64,000 nucleotides of DNA from Acidimicrobium ferrooxidans (GCA_020723485.1 DYIU01000002.1:529543-593542), one strand, 5' to 3'; positions 47,478-58,095 are shown, counted from the first letter of the stretch. Numbers and translations are program-made. Notes: a model not told the origin generated them from the letters alone.

Positions 47478-49207
47478 CGGCCCCGCCCCCCGACTCGCTG
47501 GCGGACGGCACCCGGGATGGGAACGGCGGAGTAACCAGAGGACCGGAAGTCGCCCCGCGCCCCGGCCATGAACGGCTCGAAGCGGCTCGCGGGGCCCTCT
47601 GAGGGGCGGACGGCTCTACTGGCCAGGTACACCGAGACGACTATGACGGCGGTCGCAACCAGGAACGCGGCCGCGTCAGCGGACCACCCCGTGTAGTACA
47701 CGAACGCCTTCCCGACAGGCGCGCCGGTGCCCCTTATCGCGACACCCGGGCCCGTGAACCCTGCGGAATAAAGGAGCCGCGAGCCGCCCGGGATGAAATT
47801 GTCCCAAAGCAGGTGCGGGAACAGCCCGAGGAGCAGGGAACCCGCACACAGACCGACCGCGGCGAATCCCTCCACGGGCGACTGCCTGTTCACCGGGACG
47901 ACCCGGGGCCCGGCGGGAGCAAAGACCCCTCCGACCGTCCTCCCCAGCGCGACGGCAGCCGCCGCGACCGCCGCGAGTGAGAGTCCGGCGGCCAGTGCGC
48001 CCACCGGGGCGGCAGACGCGGCGTCGATGTCGGCCAGCCAGGCGGCCGCCTTGCTCACGAAACCGTCCAGCGGGGGCAGGCCGGCGAGGGCCATCCCGGA
48101 GAGGAGGAGGCCTACGCAGGCCGCGGGGGCCAGCCTCGCGGAGATGCCCTGCCTGTTGAGCTCGCCGGTCCCGCGCAGGGTCTCGAGGGTCCCGGCGCAC
48201 ATGACCGTTGCCGCCAGCGAAAGCGGTATCACCAGGAGCGTGAACAGGCAGCACTCGAGGCCCGCCCTCGAGAAGAGCCCCAGGGAGGTCACCAGGAAGC
48301 CGGCCTGCATGGTGTACATGCCCGTGACATAGTCGCGGACCGTGGGACGCGCGAGCGCGATGAGCGGCCCGGCGGCAATGGACACCATTCCCACGACTGT
48401 GATGGCGAGGCTCCAGTCGGAGGCGACCAGCCTACCTGTGAAGACCGCCGCGGCCACCATCCGGAGCCCCCCGAACAGGAAGCTCGCCGCGCCCAGGAAG
48501 AAAGCGTTCCAATCGGGCGGCGCTGCGCTCAGCATCTCGCGTATCCATCCGTGAAGCGGGAAAGCTCCGAGCCTCACCAGGGCGCCGGCAAGGAACAGTG
48601 CGGCCACAGCTACGGTCTGGGCCTCGCTCCCCTTCGTGAGCGGAGGCGTGATGAAGACCGCCGTCTCGTCGAGCAGTACCCAGCACAGCAATGCCCCGGC
48701 GGCCAGCAGGCAGTCCGAGGCCAGCCACGGGAGGAACGCCCGAGCCTTCCTCCTGAAACGCGCCGGGCCCGAGGCCGCCAGCGCGGCCAGTGCAGAGGCG
48801 CTCACGCCCTCCCAGAGGCATACCTGCAGGATTACCCCCCTCGAAAGAAACGCGAGGCACGCGAAGCCTGCGCCTGCGAGGACACAGGCAGGCACCAGCG
48901 AACCGCCGGTCTCACCGCCTTTCCTGAAACCGGCGTACAGCACCGCCGCGGCCGTCACAAGATTGAACATCAGGAACACGGGGAAAGTGAAAGCGTTCAG
49001 CCTGAACGGGCCCCATCCCGGCGCGGCCCGGAGTTCCAGGTACCCGTTTAGCAGAGCGAGCGAAAGGCCCGCGGCCGCCACCGAGTAGGTCGCGGCAAGT
49101 ATCCTGCGCAGGCGCGCCGCGCGCGAAGCGGCAGCCACAACCAGCGCGAACCCGAACGGCATGACAAGGGATATCTTCAGTATGGTGCCCATATCACCCT
49201 GCGACAC
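47474..49207 (-). CDS. Proton-translocating antiporter-type membrane subunit (NuoL/M, HyfB-like)
   Basis: Polytopic; VRLGAFPLHGWIREMLSAAPPDWNAFFLGAAS; LPPLDGFVSKAAAW. Confidence 0.82.
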   Translation of the reverse strand: MSQGDMGTILKISLVMPFGFALVVAAASRAARLRRILAATYSVAAAGLSLALLNGYLELRAAPGWGPFRLNAFTFPVFLMFNLVTAAAVLYAGFRKGGETGGSLVPACVLAGAGFACLAFLSRGVILQVCLWEGVSASALAALAASGPARFRRKARAFLPWLASDCLLAAGALLCWVLLDETAVFITPPLTKGSEAQTVAVAALFLAGALVRLGAFPLHGWIREMLSAAPPDWNAFFLGAASFLFGGLRMVAAAVFTGRLVASDWSLAITVVGMVSIAAGPLIALARPTVRDYVTGMYTMQAGFLVTSLGLFSRAGLECCLFTLLVIPLSLAATVMCAGTLETLRGTGELNRQGISARLAPAACVGLLLSGMALAGLPPLDGFVSKAAAWLADIDAASAAPVGALAAGLSLAAVAAAAVALGRTVGGVFAPAGPRVVPVNRQSPVEGFAAVGLCAGSLLLGLFPHLLWDNFIPGGSRLLYSAGFTGPGVAIRGTGAPVGKAFVYYTGWSADAAAFLVATAVIVVSVYLASRAVRPSEGPASRFEPFMAGARGDFRSSGYSAVPIPGAVRQRVGGRGR

Positions 49208-49595
49208 GGCGCACCGCCTCCCTCAATGCTGCCGGGTCGATGGGGCACCCGGCCAGCGGCACCGCGCGCGCCGGACCGGCCGGCGCCTCGCGCCCGGTGC
49301 TCCCCCGCCCGCCGAAGATCCCTTCTCCGAGCGCGCAGTCCCCGACCAGTATCACCCGGCACGACCCGGGGGCCTGGGAGATAACGTGCAGCGCCGGGCC
49401 GGTCAGCCCGGGCGTCCACAATCCCGTGACGACGATGACCGAGGCGTGGCGCGGGGACGAGCATTCCGCCAGGGGGCCCGGCCGCCACCCATCTCGAAGG
49501 ACGGAGTCCACCGCGTCAGCACACCCCGAGCACCCGCCCATCCTGATGTGGAACACGTCGGCGCGCCTTCTCCAGAGGACAGCGAGGGGATTCAA
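49194..49595 (-). CDS. NuoB/HycG-like small Fe-S subunit
   Basis: RMGGCSGCADAV...GDCALGEGIFGG...LAGCPIDPAALREAV: proximal cluster cysteines. Confidence 0.82.
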   Translation of the reverse strand: MNPLAVLWRRRADVFHIRMGGCSGCADAVDSVLRDGWRPGPLAECSSPRHASVIVVTGLWTPGLTGPALHVISQAPGSCRVILVGDCALGEGIFGGRGSTGREAPAGPARAVPLAGCPIDPAALREAVRRVAG

Positions 49596-50530
49596 GACGC
49601 GCTCCCGATCCAGACCAGTATGAGTCCGGCGACCGCCAGGACGCCTCCGGCGCCCAGTGCCAGCGCCAGCGCCCGCGGCGAACCGAGCTCCGGTGAGACA
49701 ATATCGACCAACCCCATCAGCAGGGTGATACCTGCAACCTTCATCACCCAGAACGCCACCTCGGCGACGGTCGAGGCGGGGCCGGCGAAGAAGAGGGCCG
49801 CGAGCAGCAGTGCCGCCGTGAACAGGGAAGCGGCATCCGACAGGCGAAGCATCGCCAGCGGCGGGCCGGACATATCCGCTGTTATCCCCCCAGGCGGGTC
49901 ATCAAAAAGCCCGGGCGAGAGCGGCCGCAGGCGCGCGATGCCGAGCGCCGCCAGCGCGGCCGCGGCAAGGCTGAGCGCGACACCAACCTCAGTGAGCACC
50001 CCTGTCGATGTCGGCGCGATAAGTATGCCGTTTGAGCTCTGCCACCCCATGACCCCGGCGAAGCTAACCTGCCCGGTCCTCAGGGCGACGGTCGCAAGCA
50101 CAAGGGCAAGCGGAATTCCCCAGCCGGCTGACCGGGCGCATTCAGCGAAGCAGCTCTGCCTGACCCTCGGGTTCGAAGAGCAGGAAGCTACGAGAACATC
50201 GGCCGCGGAAGAAATCGCGAGCAGCGCGAACACGAGGGCGAGGTCGCCGCCCCGGTAGCCGAAGATGATGCATGTCACCCAGGACAGGGCCGCGAGCTTC
50301 ACGACGGGAGCGATCCACTGGACCGCTCGCAGCGCCCCGTCCGCCGCAACGCTCTCGTCCGCAAACAGTCGAAGCAGGCCAGGCATGCCGCTTCCCGGTC
50401 CTTCGGAAGAGGCGCCCGTCACCACCGAGGACATGCCGCCCAGGATCGCCCGCGCAACAAGCCCGGTCAGCGCGATAAAAAGGAGGCCCGGGAAGAGGAC
50501 CAGGTTAGCGAGCTTCCCGACAAACGCCAT
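49592..50530 (-). CDS. NuoH/HycD-like membrane subunit
   Basis: Polytopic membrane protein in operon with small and large subunits (LVLFPGLLFIALTGLVARA..., LALVFALLAISSAADVL). Confidence 0.75.
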   Translation of the reverse strand: MAFVGKLANLVLFPGLLFIALTGLVARAILGGMSSVVTGASSEGPGSGMPGLLRLFADESVAADGALRAVQWIAPVVKLAALSWVTCIIFGYRGGDLALVFALLAISSAADVLVASCSSNPRVRQSCFAECARSAGWGIPLALVLATVALRTGQVSFAGVMGWQSSNGILIAPTSTGVLTEVGVALSLAAAALAALGIARLRPLSPGLFDDPPGGITADMSGPPLAMLRLSDAASLFTAALLLAALFFAGPASTVAEVAFWVMKVAGITLLMGLVDIVSPELGSPRALALALGAGGVLAVAGLILVWIGSAS

Positions 50531-50821
50531 CGACCGCCTCCTAAAAGAGAATGCCCTCAAAAGATTTCAGGGTCCGTTCCGGACGAGCCGACCCGTTTTC
50601 CTTAAGACCTCTTGAGGGCTAGTTGAATCTATTAAATTACCGCGCCTCAGTCAAGTGCAATCGGCTTTATTTCGCCGTTAACGCACATTTCCAGAAGCGT
50701 CCGGCGTGGTCGCGCCAAATTGCCTGATAACTTTCAAAGTATTATGATTCCAAAAGGCCGTCGCCGAATCGCAATCTCCGGCGGCCTGCCGGTAGGGTCG
50801 CGGGCTCGACAGGGGGCGGAC

Positions 50822-51868
50822 ATGGATAACCCCGTTGCGAAAACGGAGAGGGTGCTGTCTCGTTACCGGCGCCTGTGGGACGACTACTTCCCCACCTCAC
50901 AGCATTCCTCCACCCCGGTCAAGCTGACCGCCTGTCTCACCGAATCCGCCGCGCTGTGGGGAGCGACCGGCGGCGTTATCATGCTGGAGGTCGCCGGGTC
51001 GAACATCCTCGAGGTGTCGGCCGTCAGGGGGGCCGCGCTCTCCAGGGATACCCGGATAGCTCCAGCTCCCGGCTCGATCATCTGGGAATGCTACTCGCGG
51101 GGCAAGCAGGAGATGTTCGAGAGCGATGGTGAGGACCGGGAGATACTCCCCGGCGTTCTCGCCGGTTCCGCGGTATGCCTTCCGGTCCTCTCGGGGGCCT
51201 CGGTCAAGGGCGTTTACCTGCTGTGGTCGGACGAGAGCGCTCACTTCGGCGGGCTCGACCTGACCGGCCTTGCCCTCTTCGCGTACTACGTCGCGGTACT
51301 GCTCGAGGTCGACTCACTGGGTGAGCGGCTCGGGGAGAACCTGGTCATCGATCCCCTTACCGGCCTGCACAACCGCAGGCAGTTCGAGAGGCGGCTGCGG
51401 GACGAGGTCCTGCGCGCCAGCCGGTATTCCATAAACCTCTCGCTGGTAGTCTTTGACGTCGACCACCTCGAGGAGTACAACAGCCTCTGCGGCTACATGC
51501 TCGGGAACCTGGCACTCTCTGACATCGCCACCGTCTTCAAGAAGGGCGCGCGCGAGGTCGACGTGGTGGCCCGGATCGGGGCCGACGAGTTCGGGATAAT
51601 ACTGCCTGAGACCACCAGGATAGGTGCCCTGAGGTTCGCCGACCGCCTGCGGTCGGAGGTCGCAGCCTACCCATTCCCCGTGTCGGGGCAGGACGAAAGC
51701 GGAAGCCTCACCGTCTGCGCGGGCATCGCGAACTTCCCCAGCTCGGCATCCGACGAGGTCACTCTCCTGGCGAACGCCTACGAGGCCCTCGAGCAGGCGC
51801 AGGGACAAGGCCCTGACAACATCAAGCTGTTCGGGGAGACTCCTTCCGAGGGCAGGCCCGCGGAGTAG
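50822..51868 (+). CDS. GAF-GGDEF protein (diguanylate cyclase-like)
   Basis: DPLTGLHNRRQFERRL...VVARIGADEFGIILPET. Confidence 0.85.
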   Translation: MDNPVAKTERVLSRYRRLWDDYFPTSQHSSTPVKLTACLTESAALWGATGGVIMLEVAGSNILEVSAVRGAALSRDTRIAPAPGSIIWECYSRGKQEMFESDGEDREILPGVLAGSAVCLPVLSGASVKGVYLLWSDESAHFGGLDLTGLALFAYYVAVLLEVDSLGERLGENLVIDPLTGLHNRRQFERRLRDEVLRASRYSINLSLVVFDVDHLEEYNSLCGYMLGNLALSDIATVFKKGAREVDVVARIGADEFGIILPETTRIGALRFADRLRSEVAAYPFPVSGQDESGSLTVCAGIANFPSSASDEVTLLANAYEALEQAQGQGPDNIKLFGETPSEGRPAE

Positions 51869-51895
51869 AAGAGCGGCCGCCCGCCGTTCCGGTGC

Positions 51896-53026
51896 CTACT
51901 TCTGCCAGAACGGCCTCTTGGTCACGTCGAAGCCGGGATCTCCGGAAGCCCTGATGACGTAGACCGGGGTATTGGCCTCGACCATCTCGAACAGCTGCTC
52001 GACGTCCTTCATGTACATCCGGACGCAGCCGTGTGAGACGGACTGGCCTATGGACCACGGTGACGGGGTCCCGTGGATCAGCACGCCCGACGCGTTGAGC
52101 GCAAGCGCCCTAGTGCCGAGCGGGTTGCCGGGACCGGGCGGTATCGACGCAGGCATCGACCTGGCCCAGGCCGAGCCGGGATTGCGCCAGGTCGGGTTCC
52201 TCTGCTTTTCGACTATCTTCCATATGCCCACCGGAGTGGGATAGGTGGAAGACCCACAGGCCACCGGGAACTCGGCCTGGACCTGCTCGCGGTCATAGAG
52301 TGAGAGTTTGTGTTCCGCAAGGTTGATGATTATCAGCTTGCCGAAGACGGCGTCGGTTATTTGCGCCGGTGTGTACCCCACCTGCACCTTGACCGTCCTG
52401 TCGGGCCTCATGAGAGCGGCGTCGGTGTCGGCCAGCAGCACGTCGAGGACGGCGTTCCTGCCGTCCTTGGCCTTGACGATGACCGGCTTGCCGCTCGTCA
52501 CGTCGACGTACGCGTCCTGTGGATGGCGGTTGATGGAGTTTATGGTCGTGGAGACCCAGCTGTTCACCTTGTCCGTGTCGGAAGAGCCGAGAAGCGAGAT
52601 GTTTATCTCCTTCGGCCTGTTTGTGAACCGGCGCCCCATCCTCTCGAAGATGTTGACGCTCCAGGCTTCCTTGTACGCGCGGTCCACCATCCCCTCGTAA
52701 TCGAGCATGAGACCTATCTCTTCAGGGGAAATCTGGTATTTCTCGTCGTCCACCGTGAGGGTGAGGGGCCTGCTGGCCACTTCGGCAAGCTCCCGCCTGC
52801 ACTTCGCGACCGCCTCGGTCCTGTTTAGCCCCGCTACGCTCACGCCAACGACCTTGACCCCGGACGGGAACGAGCCGAACGCGAACAGGTCCTGGATGAA
52901 GAGGTATGCGAACATCACGATGAGGAGCGCCAGGAGCAGCGAGCTTGCCAGTATGAGCATTATGCGAGAGAGCTTCTTCTCGCTCAGCCAGCCGGCCGAC
53001 CGGGCCGGAATGCTCACAGCCTTCAA
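51896..53026 (-). CDS. L,D-transpeptidase (YkuD) with putative peptidoglycan-binding domain
   Basis: N-terminal TM; C-terminal IHGTPSPWSIGQSVSHGCVRMYMKDVEQLF catalytic motif. Confidence 0.9.
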   Translation of the reverse strand: MKAVSIPARSAGWLSEKKLSRIMLILASSLLLALLIVMFAYLFIQDLFAFGSFPSGVKVVGVSVAGLNRTEAVAKCRRELAEVASRPLTLTVDDEKYQISPEEIGLMLDYEGMVDRAYKEAWSVNIFERMGRRFTNRPKEINISLLGSSDTDKVNSWVSTTINSINRHPQDAYVDVTSGKPVIVKAKDGRNAVLDVLLADTDAALMRPDRTVKVQVGYTPAQITDAVFGKLIIINLAEHKLSLYDREQVQAEFPVACGSSTYPTPVGIWKIVEKQRNPTWRNPGSAWARSMPASIPPGPGNPLGTRALALNASGVLIHGTPSPWSIGQSVSHGCVRMYMKDVEQLFEMVEANTPVYVIRASGDPGFDVTKRPFWQK

Positions 53027-53128
53027 TAAAACCTCCTGGTGGACCTCGGCTCGCACGTATTATAGCCACCGCCTCACGGCGGCACAATGCGATTGCTCAG
53101 GCTATATGTACTTTTGCCGGAAAGGCTC

Positions 53129-53836
53129 TTATCCCTTTTCCAGGCGCTCGAGTGATTGGCGCGTCGCGGCGATCATCTTTTCCATCCGGCCCCGGGCGAG
53201 GGTCCCGGTCGTGCTCTCCTCCCGGACTTCCAGGCTGCCCAGGAACCCCTCGAGGGTTTCGACGGCCTCCCCGCCTCCGATGTTCCCGAGGGCTCTCACC
53301 GCGGCGTAGACCTTTCCCCAGTTGGTGCTGCCGGCGGCGTCACCGGCATCCGCCCGTGCTGCGAGGTAATCCCGGAGCACGGGGACCGCCGCGGGCTCCC
53401 CACTGGCCCCGTAGGCCCTAATAGCGCCTGTGTCTACCGCGCCCGTCTCCGCCAGCCGCTGCGTATAGCCCCCGGGGTCCACCGACTGCAGCAGCTTCCT
53501 CGCGGCCGACATCACCTTGCGGTTGTCACCGTTGATGAACTCGGAGAGTATCTCGGAGTAGCGAGCAGCCTCGTGTATCCGCCCCAGCGAGCGCAGGGCG
53601 GCCGCCCTGACATCCGGCCTCGCCCCCCACCGGTCGCGAGCTATCGAAAGCAGCACGAGGTTCGCTTTTTCTCCCCCGAGCTCCCCGAGCCCGTACGCGG
53701 CCGCCACCCTCTTCTCGAAGACCGGCGCTTCCAGGGCCTCGAGCAGGTACTCGATGTCACCCCTGGCGACCGCCGCCTCGAGGTCTCCCGGGAGCTCTCC
53801 CTCGGGTGTCACGAATACCGGCATCTGCCTCCCCAT
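53129..53836 (-). CDS. HEAT-repeat protein
   Basis: Repeated alpha-helical units (VRAAALRSLGRI, KVYAAVRALGNIGG). Confidence 0.7.
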   Translation of the reverse strand: MGRQMPVFVTPEGELPGDLEAAVARGDIEYLLEALEAPVFEKRVAAAYGLGELGGEKANLVLLSIARDRWGARPDVRAAALRSLGRIHEAARYSEILSEFINGDNRKVMSAARKLLQSVDPGGYTQRLAETGAVDTGAIRAYGASGEPAAVPVLRDYLAARADAGDAAGSTNWGKVYAAVRALGNIGGGEAVETLEGFLGSLEVREESTTGTLARGRMEKMIAATRQSLERLEKG

Positions 53837-54000
53837 CCTGGTATCTGCTACACGGCAACGATGATTATACGCTGTAGTGTGACCTTCAACAAATGCCTAG
53901 AATCAGGGTTTTATTGCGCTTGTAATGCTAGAAATCCCTTTGATAGAGCGGATTATTGACAGGCGCATGACACGAATCCTTTACTGGTGCGGCATTCCGG

Positions 54001-54029
54001 TTGATTCGCCCAGTCGCATGCCCTATAAT
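54001..54029 (+). promoter_or_regulatory. Putative sigma70-type promoter: TTGATT-N17-TATAAT
   Basis: TTGATT 54001-54006 and TATAAT 54024-54029, upstream of the 3D-domain gene in an AT-richer gap. Confidence 0.5.
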
Positions 54030-54061
54030 TACCTCGCCCCGAGAGGGTGACAAGATTGACT

Positions 54062-55081
54062 ATGAACACTGGCCTCAGGAAGAAGAGTGAGACGCCGATC
54101 CCGCCGGCCGCCGGCGGGTTTGCTTTCGTGCGCGTTCTCACCGCCGCCCTGGGGCTTCTGCTTGCCATCGCCCTGGTCGCGTCCCCCTCCCCGAGCGGGG
54201 GCGGAGCGATCGCGCAGACATCCCCCGGTTCCAGTACCACCGACCAGGACGACATCGTGCGCGAAATAGTGACCCTGGACAGCGAGATCGGGGGCATAAC
54301 CGCGCGCCTGGAGGAACTCCGGGAGAAGTCCGAGGCACTGTCGGAAAAGATCGGAGGCTTGAACGACGAGGTGGCCTCGAGGCGAAGGAAGCTCGCTTCG
54401 AAGCGGCGCGCGCTGGCCGACCGGGCGAGGAACCTGTACGTCAACGGCAGGAGCAACACCCTGGTGATGCTCCTCTCTTCAGGCGACATCTCGGAGTTCT
54501 TCGAGCGGAACGACTACGTCCAGAAGGTGAACCAGCGAGACACCGAGATGGTGGTCTCGGTCAAGCGGGAAGCTGACGACCTCGAAGCGGCGCTTTCGGA
54601 GCTGAAACGCCGCAAGAAGGAGGTTGACGGCGTCGCCGCCGAGCTACAGGGCAGGAAGGAGCGCCTGTCCGCCAGCCGCTCGGAACGGCAGGAGCTTCTG
54701 GCCAGCGCGGGCTCGCAGGCTCCGCAGGTGCAGGCGCAGTCCGAGAGCGTCGAGTCGAAAATGCAGCAGGTGAACCAGTCGGTCCCGAACGGCAAGCACA
54801 CCGGGCGGTTCCTGACTATGGTCGCAACCGGTTACTCCCCCGAGGAGCCCGGCCTGAGCGACGCCACCGCCTCGGGCCTGAAGGCCCAGCGCGGAGTCGT
54901 GGCGGTCGACCCGAGGGTGATCCCCCTGGGGACCAGGGTGCACGTCGAGGGGTACGGCTACGCGATAGCGGGCGACACCGGCTCGGCCATCAAGGGCATG
55001 AGGATAGACCTCTGCTTCGACACGCTCGAAGAGTGCAACGCGTACGGCAAGCGCACAGTGCAGGTGGAGATACTCGACTAG
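54062..55081 (+). CDS. Coiled-coil 3D-domain protein (putative secreted murein-acting enzyme)
   Basis: Signal/TM, long coiled coil, C-terminal VATGYSPEEPG...RGVVAVDPRVIPLGTRVHVEGYGYAIAGDTGSAIKGMRIDLCF. Confidence 0.88.
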   Translation: MNTGLRKKSETPIPPAAGGFAFVRVLTAALGLLLAIALVASPSPSGGGAIAQTSPGSSTTDQDDIVREIVTLDSEIGGITARLEELREKSEALSEKIGGLNDEVASRRRKLASKRRALADRARNLYVNGRSNTLVMLLSSGDISEFFERNDYVQKVNQRDTEMVVSVKREADDLEAALSELKRRKKEVDGVAAELQGRKERLSASRSERQELLASAGSQAPQVQAQSESVESKMQQVNQSVPNGKHTGRFLTMVATGYSPEEPGLSDATASGLKAQRGVVAVDPRVIPLGTRVHVEGYGYAIAGDTGSAIKGMRIDLCFDTLEECNAYGKRTVQVEILD

Positions 55082-57990
55082 GCCTCTTTTCCCTCTGAAC
55101 GCTGAAAATCGGCGACAGCCCTCGTCACCTCGTCCAGTGACACCTTCCGGCGCCTGCCCTCGGGAAGGGACCTCAGCAGGACCTGCCCGTAGCGCATCGA
55201 GGTTATGCGGCTGTCCAGCAGCAGCACCTGGCCCCGGTCGCTGCGGGTGCGGATCAGGCGGCCGACCCCCTGCTTCAGCCGGAGCGCGGCGAGGGGAAGG
55301 CTCAGGCTCATGAAGTCGGACCCACCTTCGAGCTTCACCCGTTCGCTTCTCGCCTCGAACACCGGCCTGCCCGGGCTCTCGAACGGGATGCGCGTCACGA
55401 CCACCAGGCGGAGCGTGCTGCCGCGGGCGTCGACGCCCTCCCAGAAACTAGTGGTACCGAACAGGCTGGCCGTGGGCTCCTCGACGAACTCCTCCGCCAG
55501 GCGGCGGCGCGAATAGCCGGGGAGCTGGCACAGTACCGGCAGGCCCTGGCGGCGAAGCCCGTCGACGACCTGCTCATAGGTGTCCTGCATCAGCTTCCTG
55601 TTGGTGAAGAGCACCAGCACCCCTCCACCCGCCGCCGGGATGACGAGCGAGAGGACCTCGGCCAGCCTGGCCGCGTACTCCACGGACGTCGGCTCGGGCA
55701 TGTCGTGGAGCATCAGTATCTGCATCTGGCGCCTGAAATCGAAGGATGATTCGAGGACGATGGCCTCGACGCCCCTGTCCTCCACGAGGTCCAGACCTAC
55801 CCTCGAAGCGAAGAAGTCGAACGAGGCGTTGACAGTGAGGGTCGCCGAGGTGAGCACCGCTGATTCGAGCCCGTCGTAGAGGTGCTCCTTGAGGAGCCAG
55901 CCCACCTCTATCGGGGAGACCCGCAGCGCCTGCCTCTCGAACCTGTCGGCGTGGCCCGCCGTCGCCCATCTCACGCCGCCGTCCGGCTCGCCCGTGAGCG
56001 TCACCCGCAGAGTGCCCTCGAGCTCAGCGGTGCGCAGCGCCTTGCCCTCGAGGTCTCCTGCCAGGTACTCGAGCTCGCCGCCGTCGGCCGCCTCGTCCTT
56101 GAACGCCGCAAGCGCGCGCAGGAGCCTCACGCCGAGGCGGTCCAGGTCGGAGGAGAGCTCCTCGCCCCTGGAATGGAGGCGCGAGTACTCGACAGATTCC
56201 ACCTGCCCCGGACTGAAGCGGACTTCGGTGGTCCCCGCCTCGTCCCCCTCGTAGAAATCGCAGAGCGCGATGAACATCCTCTCGAGCCCCTCGATACAGA
56301 CCTCGACTGCCTCCTGGGCCTCGCCGATCTCGAAGCGGGCCGGGTCGTAGCTCTCAGGAGTCAGCAGGGACCGGAGGTCCTGGGCCAGGTCCGCCAGGAA
56401 TCCCCCGCCGTCGACCGGAGAGTGCAGCGATTCGAGGAAGCGCCTCACCTCACGGTACTCGAACTCTTCCGTGAACTGCTCGGTCGCGGCCTCTTCGAGC
56501 GTGTGAGCCTCGTCGATGACCGCGTTCTTGAAGGCTAGGTTCACGCCGGCCAGCAGGAGGGAATGGTTCACAACCACGACGTGCGAGCGCTTGGCCCGGT
56601 ACAGCGCCCTGCGGTAGAAGCAGCAGCCCTCACGGGCGAAGTGGCAGCGGTTGCCCGGGCACTCGCGGTGGTTGGCCATCACCTGTTCGGCGAGGCCCCT
56701 GAGGTGGGAGACGTTCAGGAGCGAGATATCACCGGAGTCGCTCTCGGTTATCCAGGTGAGTAGCATCCCCAGCGCCCCCAGCTGCCGCTCCCCGAGCCGC
56801 TTGCGGCTGTTTATCAGGGCCTGGAGCTTGCGCAGGCAGATGTAGTTGCTGTAGCCCTTCAGTACCGAGTACCGGAATGAGCCGGGGCCCATGGCGCCCT
56901 CGAGCGTAGGGAGGTCTTTGGTGAACAGCTGGTCCTGCAGGTTGAGCGTGCGGGTTGATACCACCAGTGGAAGCTCTGTCTGCTCGGACCAGAGAACCCC
57001 CGGGGCCAGGTAGGCCAGAGACTTGCCGGTGCCGGTGCCCGCCTCCACCATCATGAGCTCCTGCTGCTCGAAGGCGCGGCGCACGGCCTCCGCCATCTGG
57101 AGCTGCTCGTCGCGCTCTTCGTAGTCGCAGAACTGGCCGGCGAGTGGCCCGCCTACGGAGAAGATGTTCCTGACCTCCTCGGGACGCACGACCGGAGGCG
57201 AGGAAGCCCCCTCGAGGGGAGGGATGTCCTCCCAGAGCCGATCGCGCCTCGTGACCCGGTCGAGCTTCAGCGCCTCGACCTGCCTGCCCCCCGCGCGCTC
57301 CTCCAGCACCCGGGCCAGGAGCACGGAAAGGCCGCCGCCGTGCGCGGGCGAATGGTCGACAAGGGCCTTCAGGATGCCGGGCGCCGTTCCATAGAGGCCG
57401 TTGAGCAATACGTTGAACACCTCGAACAGCGTGGCCGCGTCGTCGGGCGCCCTGTGCTCGGACCCCACGTCAATACCCCAGGCCGAAGCGAGCTCTGACT
57501 GCCTGTGTCCCGCGAGGGAGGGCATAAGTATGACCGCGAGGTCCATCACGTCGAGGTAAGGGTTGGAGAAGCGCCCGCCGCCGAACCGCCCGTACAAGTC
57601 GGTCAGGAAATCCTCCTCGAACCTGGAGTAAGCCACGACCATGTTGTCGGCGAGGAACCCCGCGAGCTCGTCGAAGAACTCGTCGATGGTCGGCGCCCCA
57701 CTGACCATGCCGTCATCGATGCCGGTGAGGAGCCTTATGTGGGAAGGGATGTGCCGGCGTGGGTCTATCAACGAGGACAGGCGTCCCGTGACCTCGCCGC
57801 CCTTCGCCCGCAGCACCGCCACCTCGATGATGCCGTCCCGGGCCGGGTCGAAGCCTGTCGTCTCGAGGTCGATGACACAGTATTCGATGTCGCCGGCCAG
57901 GGTGCGCTGGTACTCGCGCCCGAGCCCCGGGAAAGACAGGTACTTGTCCTTGGTGGCTGCATCGCATCTCAGGAACAGGTCTTTCGGCAA
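55078..57990 (-). CDS. dinG: DinG-type helicase with N-terminal DnaQ-like exonuclease domain
   Basis: YCVIDLETTGFDPARDGIIEVAV; EAGTGTGKSLAYLAP; VIDEAHTLEE; KQGVGRLIRT. Confidence 0.92.
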   Translation of the reverse strand: MPKDLFLRCDAATKDKYLSFPGLGREYQRTLAGDIEYCVIDLETTGFDPARDGIIEVAVLRAKGGEVTGRLSSLIDPRRHIPSHIRLLTGIDDGMVSGAPTIDEFFDELAGFLADNMVVAYSRFEEDFLTDLYGRFGGGRFSNPYLDVMDLAVILMPSLAGHRQSELASAWGIDVGSEHRAPDDAATLFEVFNVLLNGLYGTAPGILKALVDHSPAHGGGLSVLLARVLEERAGGRQVEALKLDRVTRRDRLWEDIPPLEGASSPPVVRPEEVRNIFSVGGPLAGQFCDYEERDEQLQMAEAVRRAFEQQELMMVEAGTGTGKSLAYLAPGVLWSEQTELPLVVSTRTLNLQDQLFTKDLPTLEGAMGPGSFRYSVLKGYSNYICLRKLQALINSRKRLGERQLGALGMLLTWITESDSGDISLLNVSHLRGLAEQVMANHRECPGNRCHFAREGCCFYRRALYRAKRSHVVVVNHSLLLAGVNLAFKNAVIDEAHTLEEAATEQFTEEFEYREVRRFLESLHSPVDGGGFLADLAQDLRSLLTPESYDPARFEIGEAQEAVEVCIEGLERMFIALCDFYEGDEAGTTEVRFSPGQVESVEYSRLHSRGEELSSDLDRLGVRLLRALAAFKDEAADGGELEYLAGDLEGKALRTAELEGTLRVTLTGEPDGGVRWATAGHADRFERQALRVSPIEVGWLLKEHLYDGLESAVLTSATLTVNASFDFFASRVGLDLVEDRGVEAIVLESSFDFRRQMQILMLHDMPEPTSVEYAARLAEVLSLVIPAAGGGVLVLFTNRKLMQDTYEQVVDGLRRQGLPVLCQLPGYSRRRLAEEFVEEPTASLFGTTSFWEGVDARGSTLRLVVVTRIPFESPGRPVFEARSERVKLEGGSDFMSLSLPLAALRLKQGVGRLIRTRSDRGQVLLLDSRITSMRYGQVLLRSLPEGRRRKVSLDEVTRAVADFQRSEGKEA

Positions 57991-58095
57991 TTCTCCCCTA
58001 TTCTCGTCCGTTGACCCCGGGTTCAGGCGCCATTACGTGAAACCCCGGCGCCCGGTCGGCCGGCTCTTGAATGATTATCCGGTAAAGCTGTGACA

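Noticed and set aside
50640-50821. Possible riboswitch upstream of the GAF-GGDEF gene
   Set aside because: The gap contains GC-rich inverted segments, but I could not match any known riboswitch core.
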